Assembly (NCBI RefSeq): GCF_019695415.1 | Contig: NZ_JAIFKJ010000531.1 | Location: 1 to 13,105 of the forward strand | Direction of reading: 5' to 3' | DNA length: 13,105 nucleotides | Source of the DNA: Thiohalocapsa sp. | GTDB lineage: Bacteria; Pseudomonadota; Gammaproteobacteria; Chromatiales; Chromatiaceae | Shown: one piece after another, positions 7,785 to 13,105 of the stretch | Numbering within the stretch: position 1 is the first letter of the stretch | How the letters are laid out: each line of letters begins with the position of its first letter | Notes under the pieces: model-generated | What the model saw: the letters and a program-made list of their open reading frames with translations, nothing else | What the model was told of the DNA's origin: nothing | The model's database searches: none | Position numbers and translations under genes: made by a program

Positions 7785-8585
7785 TCAGACCGGGGCGTCG
7801 GGGAGCGCGCGCAACCGGACCGTTTCCGGCTCGCCCAGGAACTTGGGCGCTCGGCCGATGATGACGTCCAACACCGCGGCGACCCGGGCCAGGACTTCCC
7901 GGGCGCGGACCCGCATCACACCTGGGTGCTCCGGATCCGCAGCGGCCAAGCCGCTGGCGTCCAGTCCGAAGTGGCGAGCAAGGAAGATCGCCCTCTCGGC
8001 ATGAAAGCGCTGACTGACGACGATGACGTGCTCTTGACCGAACACCTCCTTGGCGCGGATCACCGAGTCGAGCGTGCGGAAGCCCGCGTAATCCAGCGTG
8101 ATGAACTCCGCCGGGACGCCGGCGGAGATCAAGTCCTCCTGCATCGCGATGGGCTCGTTGTACCAGCGGGTGGCGTTGTCGCCGCTCACCAGGATTGCCT
8201 GCACCTTGCCGCTGTGGAAGAGCTCGGCGGCGGCCTCGATGCGGGCTTGGTAGAACTGGTTCGGGCGGCCGGCCATGGTACGGCGCGCAGTGCCGAGCAG
8301 CAGGGCCACGGGCTTGGCTTCCACCTGCTTCACGTCGTCGGCCACGGCGTGGGCCGTGCTGGCGGTGATCATGGCGTCGATGGCGGCAGGCACCGCGGCG
8401 ATGAGCGCCAGTAACCCCGCCGCTCCAAGCAGCGCCAGCCGCAGGCGTCTGGCGCCGCGTCGCCGTGCACGCGCGGCCACGGGCGGCCGGCTGGTCGCTG
8501 GCTCTGCGGACACCGATTCCGATGCGGATGCCGACCATGGCGAGCGCGCGTCGGCATCGGGTTGCATTTGGGACGGCTCAGACAC
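7785..8585 (-). CDS. sanA: SanA-like envelope protein (DUF218/YdcF family)
   Basis: A 266-residue inner-membrane protein of the SanA branch. In E. coli SanA supports the envelope barrier, since multicopy sanA restores vancomycin exclusion in leaky mutants, but its biochemical activity is unknown. Landmarks (numbered from the GTG start): a membrane helix at about 49-69 (LRLALLGAAGLLALIAAVP), then LLLGTARRT at 95-103, SGDN at 134-137, YNEP at 142-145, DYAGFRTLDS at 165-174 and SQRFHAERAIF at 191-201, all close to SanA. The soluble domain should face the periplasm. The N-terminal part before the helix is about 48 residues, Ser/Ala/Pro-rich then Arg-rich, much longer than the few residues in E. 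coli SanA. I chose GTG8585 because AAGGA lies 8 nt upstream. ATG8567 (260 residues) and TTG8675 (296 residues) are alternatives. It is divergent from the M61 peptidase gene and 210 bp upstream of sbcD. Confidence 0.9.
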   Translation of the reverse strand: MSEPSQMQPDADARSPWSASASESVSAEPATSRPPVAARARRRGARRLRLALLGAAGLLALIAAVPAAIDAMITASTAHAVADDVKQVEAKPVALLLGTARRTMAGRPNQFYQARIEAAAELFHSGKVQAILVSGDNATRWYNEPIAMQEDLISAGVPAEFITLDYAGFRTLDSVIRAKEVFGQEHVIVVSQRFHAERAIFLARHFGLDASGLAAADPEHPGVMRVRAREVLARVAAVLDVIIGRAPKFLGEPETVRLRALPDAPV

Positions 8586-8593
8586 GGAGCATG

Positions 8594-8598
8594 TCCTT
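8594..8598 (-). promoter_or_regulatory. Ribosome binding site selecting the sanA GTG start
   Basis: AAGGA on the minus strand is 8 nt before GTG at 8585. The later ATG at 8567 and the earlier TTG at 8675 have no comparable site, so this motif decides the start call. Confidence 0.5.
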
Positions 8599-8863
8599 CG
8601 AATTCCGACATTCGCGGGGCGATGCTTGATTGTAGACACAGAATTGTGTGCGACTTCCAGCTTTTCAGAGACCAATGCCCCGAAATCGTGCTGGTGTGCT
8701 GAGCAGGGACAGTGGCTTGGTCAGCGTCGCCGTCAGGGAGTCCCCGACCTCAGCCCACTGCGCAGGCGGCTCGGCGGCCCCATCTGTTAGCCTCCTGAGT
8801 CAGCGTCCGGGCGCTGTGTGCGCCGGCCCACCACTGCCAGACGTCGAGCCGATCAACTGAACC
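8599..8863. promoter_or_regulatory. Divergent sanA / M61 peptidase promoter region
   Basis: Both promoters should lie here. On the minus strand TACAAT (8629-8634) is a good -10 match about 45 bp before the sanA GTG, but no clear -35 stands at 16-18 bp. Overlapping the expected polymerase footprint is an inverted repeat ACACA-gaat-TGTGT (8636-8649), a possible operator. On the M61 side, 8732-8748 is a 17-bp near-palindrome with one mismatched pair around GGGAgTCCC. The ATG at 8864 has no clear Shine-Dalgarno. These are visual matches only. Confidence 0.3.
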
Positions 8864-10726
8864 ATGCCTGATAACGCGCCCATCACTTACCGCGTCACCC
8901 CGGTCCGACCGGCCGCCCATGTCTTTGCTGTGGAGCTCGCTGTGCCCGATGCCGGCCCGGAGCCGGTCACGCTGTCCTTGCCCGCCTGGATTCCAGGCAG
9001 TTACATGATCCGGGACTTCGCGCGGAACATCGTCGCCATTGCCGCCGAGCGCGCCGGGGCGCCGGTGACCTTGGAGAAGCTCGACAAGCAGACCTGGCGG
9101 GCACCCGGGGGCGCCGGCGAGCTGACGATCCGTTACGAGGTCTACGCCTGGGAGCTGACGGTGCGCTCGGCGCATCTCGACCGGACCCATGGCTACTTCA
9201 ATGGGCCGAGCCTGTTCCTGCGGGTGCATGACCGCGACCGGGAGCCTTGCCGCGTCGAGCTGCTGCCGCCGGCTGACCCGGCGTGCGGCGACTGGAGCGT
9301 CGCCACCAGTCTGGCGCGGGCTGGCTCCCAAACGGGGCAGACCAGTCGCTGGGGATTCGGTACCTTCTGCGCCGATGACTACGAGGATCTCATCGATCAC
9401 CCGGTGGAGATGGGCCGTTTCGACGTCATCGCTTACAAGGTCCGAGACGTGCCGCACTGGATGGCGGTGAGCGGGCGCCACCGCGCCGATCTGACGCGCA
9501 TCGCCGCGGACCTGGCCCCCATCTGCGAGGAGCACGCGGCCCTGTTCGGCGAGCTGCCAGCGGATCGATATCTGTTCCTGACCCAGGTGGTGGGCGACGG
9601 CTACGGCGGGCTGGAGCATCGCTTTTCCTCCAGCCTGCTTTGCAGCCGCGACGACCTGCCGGCGCAGGCATTGGATACGACACCCAAGCCGGAGGACGCG
9701 CAGGCCCAGGGCGACTATCGCAAGTTCCTCGGGCTTTGCAGCCACGAATACTTCCATCTCTGGAACGTGAAGCGCATTCGCCCGGCGGCCTTCGTCGAAG
9801 GCGGCCTCGAGCGTGAGGTGCATACCCGCCTGCTCTGGGCCTTCGAGGGCATCACCTCGTATTACGACGACCTCGCGCTGGTGCGCAGCCGGCGCATCGA
9901 CGCTAAAGGCTACCTGGAGCTGCTGGCGGAGACCATCACGAAGGTACTGCGCAATCCAGGTCGCTTACGGCAGACCGCGGCCGAGTCCAGCTTCGACGCC
10001 TGGACCAAGTTCTACAAGCAAGACGAGAACGCACCGAATGCCATCGTCAGCTACTATGGCAAAGGCGCACTCACCGCCCTCGCGCTGGACCTGACCATCC
10101 GCCGCGACACCCACGGCAGACGCTCATTGGACGACGTCATGCGCGCCCTCTGGGAGCGGCATGGCCGCACGGGCGTCGGCGTGGCGGAGCGCGGCATCGA
10201 GGCCCTGGCGGCAGAGGTCACGGGGCTCGATCTGGGGCGCTTCTTCGACCAAGCGCTGGACAGCACAGAGGACCTTGACCTGCCCGGGCTGCTCGCCACC
10301 GTCGGCGTCGCCATGCGCCTGCGCCCGAGCAACGGGCCTAAGGACTTCGGCAATGTGGCGGATACCTTTGCGGCCATCGAGCCTGTCAGTGATGTAGGTC
10401 TGCGGCTTGCGCCGGGCGGCGAGGGCAAAATCGGCGTCGTGCTGGAGGACCGCCCGGCGCAGCGGGCTGGGCTCGCCGCCGGCGACGTGATCATCGCCAT
10501 CGACGGACTGAAAGCCGATGGGCATGGCGCCGGCAAGTGCCTACGCGCGCTGCCTATTGGCCGGGAGGTCATCGTGCACGCCTTCCGTCGCGATGAGCTC
10601 ATGACCTTCCGTCTCACGCCGACGGCGGCGCCGGCCGACGTCTGCGAGCTGCGACTGGACGACGACGGCCCGAGCGAGGTGCTGGAACAGCGCCGCGCTT
10701 GGCTTTCGAGCGTCGCCGGCGGCTGA
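8864..10726 (+). CDS. M61-family metallopeptidase with PDZ domain (glycyl aminopeptidase-like)
   Basis: A 620-residue zinc peptidase of family M61, whose founding member is the glycyl aminopeptidase of Sphingomonas. The N-terminal beta domain carries the family motif LPAWIPGSYMIRDFARNI at 39-56. The gluzincin catalytic domain has GGLEH at 248-252 (the position of the GxMEN-type substrate loop), the zinc motif HEYFHLWNVKRIRP at 294-307 (His294, Glu295, His298) and WAFEGITSYYDD at 325-336, in which Glu328 is the likely third zinc ligand. A PDZ domain follows at about 520-595 (IGVVLEDRPAQRAGLAAGDVI from 523) and probably recruits peptide tails. There is no signal peptide or membrane segment, so this copy is predicted to be cytoplasmic. 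The ATG at 8864 puts the conserved YRVTPVRP strand at residue 9, as in relatives. The stop is 23 bp before birA, suggesting co-transcription. Its natural substrate is unknown. Confidence 0.9.
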   Translation: MPDNAPITYRVTPVRPAAHVFAVELAVPDAGPEPVTLSLPAWIPGSYMIRDFARNIVAIAAERAGAPVTLEKLDKQTWRAPGGAGELTIRYEVYAWELTVRSAHLDRTHGYFNGPSLFLRVHDRDREPCRVELLPPADPACGDWSVATSLARAGSQTGQTSRWGFGTFCADDYEDLIDHPVEMGRFDVIAYKVRDVPHWMAVSGRHRADLTRIAADLAPICEEHAALFGELPADRYLFLTQVVGDGYGGLEHRFSSSLLCSRDDLPAQALDTTPKPEDAQAQGDYRKFLGLCSHEYFHLWNVKRIRPAAFVEGGLEREVHTRLLWAFEGITSYYDDLALVRSRRIDAKGYLELLAETITKVLRNPGRLRQTAAESSFDAWTKFYKQDENAPNAIVSYYGKGALTALALDLTIRRDTHGRRSLDDVMRALWERHGRTGVGVAERGIEALAAEVTGLDLGRFFDQALDSTEDLDLPGLLATVGVAMRLRPSNGPKDFGNVADTFAAIEPVSDVGLRLAPGGEGKIGVVLEDRPAQRAGLAAGDVIIAIDGLKADGHGAGKCLRALPIGREVIVHAFRRDELMTFRLTPTAAPADVCELRLDDDGPSEVLEQRRAWLSSVAGG

Positions 10727-10749
10727 GCCTTCCGGCACGCGTTCGCCTC

Positions 10750-11778
10750 ATGCCTGGGCAGGCCGCACAGACGGCGCAGCGGCGCCGGCGGGAGATCCTG
10801 TGCCTGCTCGCCGATGGTGAGCTGCATTCCGGTGCCGAGCTGGCGTCGCGCCTCGGCGTCAGCCGCGCCGCCGTCTGGAAGGCCCTGCGGCGGGCCGCCG
10901 ACGAGCTGACGCTGGAGATCGATTGCCTGCGAGGGCGGGGCTATCGGCTGCGCCGGCCGCTGGAGCTGTTGGACGCGTCGCGTATCCGCGCCGGACTGTC
11001 GGCACCGTCCCGGGCGCAGCTCGCGGACATCGAGGTGTTGGACGCCGTCGACTCCACTAACGCGCAGCTCATGCGAGCCGCCGGTCACGGCGCACCGGCA
11101 GGGCGCGTCTGCTTCGCCGAGCGGCAGCTCGCAGGGCGCGGACGCGCGGGCCGGGGCTGGGTCTCGCCCTTCGGCAGCAACATCTATCTATCGATTCTCT
11201 GGCGCTATCCGCTCGCACCTGCTGAGCTCGGCGGCTTGAGTCTCGCCTGCGGGGTCGCCGTTGCATGCACACTGCGTGACAACGGTGTCGGCGAGATCGG
11301 TCTCAAATGGCCCAACGATCTTCACTGGCGCCGGCGCAAGCTGGGCGGCCTATTGTTGGAGGTGGCGGGCGAGTCCCAGGGTCCGAGCCATGTCGTCGTA
11401 GGGGTTGGCGTCAACCTGCGCCTCAGCGAGGCCGAGGCGGCGGACATCGACCAGCCGTGGGCGGATCTCGCGACTGTCCTGGGCGGCGCCATGCCCGGGC
11501 GCAACGCTCTGGCCGCGGCGCTGGTCGATGGGCTGCTGCAGGCGCTCGCACATTTCAGGACCGCAGGCCTCGCCCCTTTTCTGGACGACTGGCACAGGCT
11601 GGATGCCTACGTCGGCGAGCCGGTTGCGCTCATCATGGGCGAGCGGCGCATCACCGGCGTCTGCGCCGGTGTCGCCGCCGACGGCGGTCTGATGCTCGAC
11701 ACCGCAGAGGGCCGTCGTACCTTCCACGCGGGTGAGGTCAGTCTCCGGCCGGCCACAGATTCGTCAGCCGCCCGCTAA
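10750..11778 (+). CDS. birA: Bifunctional biotin-protein ligase / biotin operon repressor BirA
   Basis: A 342-residue enzyme that makes biotinyl-5'-AMP and attaches biotin to the carboxyl carrier protein of acetyl-CoA carboxylase. With the N-terminal winged helix (about 11-70, helix-turn-helix at 26-47, ELASRLGVSRAAVWKALRRA) it should also repress biotin genes, as in E. coli. Catalytic landmarks: the biotinyl-AMP loop GRGRAGRGW at 129-137, GSNIYLSI at 142-149, KWPND at 186-190 (catalytic Lys186), KLGGLLLE at 197-204 and GVGVN at 218-222. A C-terminal SH3-like domain covers about 285-335. The start is not certain. ATG10750 gives the usual length before the helix-turn-helix but lacks a clear ribosome site. 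A TTG at 10699 would add 17 Arg-rich residues and overlap the preceding gene. Translation may be coupled to the M61 gene. No bio genes and no coaX, a frequent neighbour of birA, are seen downstream. Confidence 0.95.
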   Translation: MPGQAAQTAQRRRREILCLLADGELHSGAELASRLGVSRAAVWKALRRAADELTLEIDCLRGRGYRLRRPLELLDASRIRAGLSAPSRAQLADIEVLDAVDSTNAQLMRAAGHGAPAGRVCFAERQLAGRGRAGRGWVSPFGSNIYLSILWRYPLAPAELGGLSLACGVAVACTLRDNGVGEIGLKWPNDLHWRRRKLGGLLLEVAGESQGPSHVVVGVGVNLRLSEAEAADIDQPWADLATVLGGAMPGRNALAAALVDGLLQALAHFRTAGLAPFLDDWHRLDAYVGEPVALIMGERRITGVCAGVAADGGLMLDTAEGRRTFHAGEVSLRPATDSSAAR

Positions 11779-11786
11779 CTATTACA

Positions 11787-11909
11787 GGGACAGTATATAT
11801 AATTCAACGCGGGCCTCGCGTACTTCACCCATCGGGACACCACGCATCGATCGGTGCCGCGTGCTCGGTCATTGCCTGCGGCCGGTCATTGAGTTAAGTA
11901 TACTGTCCC
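11787..11909. mobile_element. 123-bp inverted-repeat (MITE- or REP-like) element
   Basis: Two 21-bp terminal inverted repeats bound it: 11787-11807 begins GGGACAGTATA, and 11889-11909 ends TATACTGTCCC. They agree at 18 of 21 positions, including 11 perfect outer bases. The interior carries a perfect 5-bp-stem hairpin ACGCG-ggcct-CGCGT (11807-11821) at the left edge, a 14-bp dyad with one wobble pair (11844-11857), and a 9-bp direct repeat CGGTCATTG (11866-11874 and 11883-11891). No target-site duplication is visible. GGGACAGTATA-type ends are, from memory, typical of sequences around REP-associated tyrosine (Y1/IS200-like) transposase genes in gammaproteobacteria, which do not duplicate their target. 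It holds no open transposase frame, so it would be a non-autonomous copy. It fills nearly all of the 144-bp gap between the convergent birA and lipoprotein genes and may serve both as a terminator. Confidence 0.65.
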
Positions 11910-11922
11910 CCAGATTTTTGGG

Positions 11923-12561
11923 CTAGGGTTGGCTCGGCTCCGGTATGGATTCGACAGCCTCCGCGGGGGGGTTGCCCGTCAGGACACCAGGATCTTGGCT
12001 GGGCAGGGGGCCGATGTCGTCGATACCGGCGCCGCTGTCGCCCTCGATCATGGCTTCCACGGCCTCGGGGTCCGCAGCCGGCAGCTCATCGAGATTCTGC
12101 TGGCGGGCGGTGTCGATGTCTTGTGCGGCGATGGCATCGGCGGGCTCGGCAGGGCGGCCGTCGCAGCTTGTGTTGAAGCAGGTGTTGAGCTGCCTGACGA
12201 TGCAGCCGGTGGTAGGGATGTTGGCGTCCGCCGCCGGGTATTCCTGCAGCAGGAGATTCATGAAGGCGTCGTTGGAGATGTCGCCACGGTAGAGCCGACC
12301 CGTGAGCTGGCGAAAGGTGGTGTCGCTCCCGAGCAACGTCGCAACCGTCTGTCCGCCGACGAACTGATCACCGCAATGCTTACGGACGAGCGAGTGGAAG
12401 CCCTGCTCGGTGGGCCCGCCGAAGGGGCTGCCGATGCTGTCGCGCAAGGCACCCCGCATCGGGTTGTCGGCGGCGCAGCCGCCGAGCATCAGCGCGAGCA
12501 GCGCGGCCGGCGCAACCGCGGTGTGGAGCTTGGATTTGCGGGCGGTGCGGCGGTACGGCAT
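11923..12561 (-). CDS. Putative lipoprotein of unknown function, cysteine-containing, acidic tail
   Basis: A 212-residue protein I do not recognise. The N-terminus is a textbook lipoprotein signal: basic residues (RRTARKSK), the hydrophobic stretch AVAPAALLALML, and the lipobox LGGC with acylated Cys29, followed by Ala-Ala-Asp. Alanine after the cysteine would suit export to the outer membrane. The mature part has a folded-looking core (about 50-135) with Cys63, Cys120, Cys128 and Cys133, enough for two disulfides or a metal site, and the stretch SLVRKHCGDQFVGGQTVATLL. The tail from about 135 is rich in Asp, Glu, Pro and Ala with almost no lysine or arginine, so likely disordered. The ATG at 12561 is supported by the signal sequence. 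Upstream is an unusual tandem repeat instead of a clean ribosome site. It follows the SPOR gene fragment on the same strand by 137 bp. Its stop is 13 bp from the inverted-repeat element. Confidence 0.75.
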   Translation of the reverse strand: MPYRRTARKSKLHTAVAPAALLALMLGGCAADNPMRGALRDSIGSPFGGPTEQGFHSLVRKHCGDQFVGGQTVATLLGSDTTFRQLTGRLYRGDISNDAFMNLLLQEYPAADANIPTTGCIVRQLNTCFNTSCDGRPAEPADAIAAQDIDTARQQNLDELPAADPEAVEAMIEGDSGAGIDDIGPLPSQDPGVLTGNPPAEAVESIPEPSQP

Positions 12562-12564
12562 TGG

Positions 12565-12620
12565 CGGGTCTCTCGGAGCTGGTCTCTCGGGGCTGGTCTC
12601 GCAGGGCTAGTCTCACAGGG
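12565..12620. repeat. 14-bp tandem repeat x4 in the 5' leader of the lipoprotein gene
   Basis: Four contiguous 14-bp units occupy 12565-12578, 12579-12592, 12593-12606 and 12607-12620, with a core like CTGGTCTCNCNGGG on the + strand. Adjacent copies differ at two to four positions. The array ends 3 bp before the lipoprotein ATG. Read on the coding (minus) strand, each unit contains a GAGA-containing purine stretch. The copy nearest the gene places GAGAGA about 7 nt before the start, where a Shine-Dalgarno should be. Confidence 0.7.
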
Positions 12621-12698
12621 TTGGGTGCGGTCCTGGCATGGCTTGCCCATTGCGCCGGCGCGCAGCGCGCTGACGTGTTCTGCCGGCGGCGGACATCG
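12621..12698. other. Spacer between SPOR gene end and tandem repeat
   Basis: The spacer holds GC-rich dyads: GGCA-tggct-TGCC at 12635-12647 and a perfect 13-bp palindrome GCGCGCAGCGCGC at 12658-12670. Neither is followed by a T-run in the minus direction, so no intrinsic terminator is called. No gene is seen. Confidence 0.3.
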
Positions 12699-13025
12699 CT
12701 ATTGCGCGCGCATCATCATGGGCTTGTGGCCATTTTGTTGCAGCTTGGCGCGCACGGCGTTGGCGTCGGACTTCGCGTAGGCGCTGGTGCGCACTCTGTG
12801 ATAAGTCTGGCCGCTGTCGATGGTGACGGTCTGGATAGAGGTCTGGATCCCGAGCAGCGCCAGCTCCGCCTTGAGCTTTTCGGCATCGCCACTGCGGCGG
12901 AAGGAGCCAACCTGCAGAAGGTAGCTGTTCGGCCCGGCGCTTGGGGCTGGTGCGGGCGCGGACTCGACCTTGGCGGTCTGGGCCGGGGGTGGGGTTTGCT
13001 GGCCCAGACCGCCCAGGTCGCGCAC
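12699..13025 (-). pseudogene. SPOR-domain protein, apparently 5'-truncated
   Basis: The readable 108 residues are a Pro/Ala-rich linker (about 8-31) followed by a full SPOR domain at 33-106, with the hallmark YLLQVGSF at 35-42 and YHRVRTSAY at 75-83. SPOR domains bind glycan strands stripped of stem peptides at the septum, so these proteins (FtsN-like) normally have an N-terminal cytoplasmic tail and a membrane helix that put the SPOR domain in the periplasm. None of that is present. The frame is closed by TGA at 13038-13040, leaving a GTG at 13025 as the only start, and no hydrophobic helix appears in any minus-strand frame of the remaining 65 bp. The sequence most resembles the SPOR proteins encoded beside argS in gammaproteobacteria. 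Likely a remnant cut at about 13030-13040 by rearrangement, or an artefact of a sequence end. A translated cytoplasmic fragment is possible but would not do the usual job. Confidence 0.65.
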
Positions 13026-13040
13026 TGGCTCTTCTACTCA

Positions 13041-13105
13041 TCTGACGCTGCCGACGACCTGGCCAGTGTCGACCCACGGGGGCCCCGTCACATATCAACA
13101 CAAAA
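13041..13105. other. Unassigned right end of the window
   Basis: These last 65 bases do not continue the SPOR gene. On the minus strand a short frame (from about GTG 13091) ends at the TGA at 13038-13040, reading TGPPWVDTGQVVGSVR. On the + strand one frame runs open off the edge. Both are too short to recognise. The stretch may be the end of a foreign or rearranged segment, or low-quality contig end. Confidence 0.3.

Noticed and set aside
8648..8860. Possible small gene of 70 codons just before the M61 peptidase
   Set aside because: GTG start with no ribosome site, no hydrophobic segment or motif, and it runs across the divergent promoter region. Its end 3 bp before the M61 ATG is probably coincidence.
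11732..11926. Short frame across the inverted-repeat element as a transposase remnant
   Set aside because: Its translation shows none of the Y1 transposase motifs (HUH pair, catalytic Tyr context), and it starts inside birA.
12565..12620. CRISPR-like array
   Set aside because: The units are directly contiguous with no spacers and only 14 bp long. It is a simple tandem repeat.
11929..12780. Plus-strand 283-codon frame over the lipoprotein locus
   Set aside because: The opposite strand has a precise signal sequence and lipobox plus a SPOR domain. The plus frame spans both genes without any motif.

Overview
The window looks like a chromosomal housekeeping segment of a very GC-rich gammaproteobacterium. 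ParE carries the 'MYTDTTRPNHL' N-terminus typical of gammaproteobacterial topoisomerase IV. SanA, SbcCD and a bifunctional BirA with a DNA-binding domain point the same way. The high GC (by eye near 70%) and the acidic proteins would fit lineages such as Ectothiorhodospiraceae or other Chromatiales, but the genus cannot be fixed from this sequence. No plasmid, phage, CRISPR or RNA gene was found.

Layout. Positions 71-1957 (+) hold parE, followed by a 199-bp spacer with an odd 7-bp triplicate and an inverted repeat. Positions 2157-3287 (+) hold a stand-alone FIST-domain protein, which meets sbcC tail-to-tail with a 10-bp gap. sbcC (3298-6363, -) and sbcD (6384-7574, -) form a two-gene operon for the SbcCD (Mre11/Rad50-type) nuclease. 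sanA (7785-8585, -) lies upstream of them on the same strand. Divergent from sanA are an M61-family PDZ metallopeptidase (8864-10726, +) and birA (10750-11778, +), probably co-transcribed. birA faces a minus-strand pair: a cysteine-containing acidic lipoprotein of unknown function (11923-12561) and a SPOR-domain gene (12699-13025) that lacks its membrane anchor and appears 5'-truncated.

The genes are mostly independent: topology and decatenation (ParE), DNA hairpin and break processing (SbcCD), envelope barrier (SanA), proteolysis (M61), biotin attachment and biotin-responsive repression (BirA). I see no convincing new multi-gene system. The sequences most worth a second look are non-coding or decayed. 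They are a 123-bp inverted-repeat element that fills the birA/lipoprotein junction, a 14-bp x4 tandem repeat directly before the lipoprotein start, the CCGTACT triplicate after parE, a G-quadruplex-type tract upstream of sbcD, and the broken SPOR locus at the right end.
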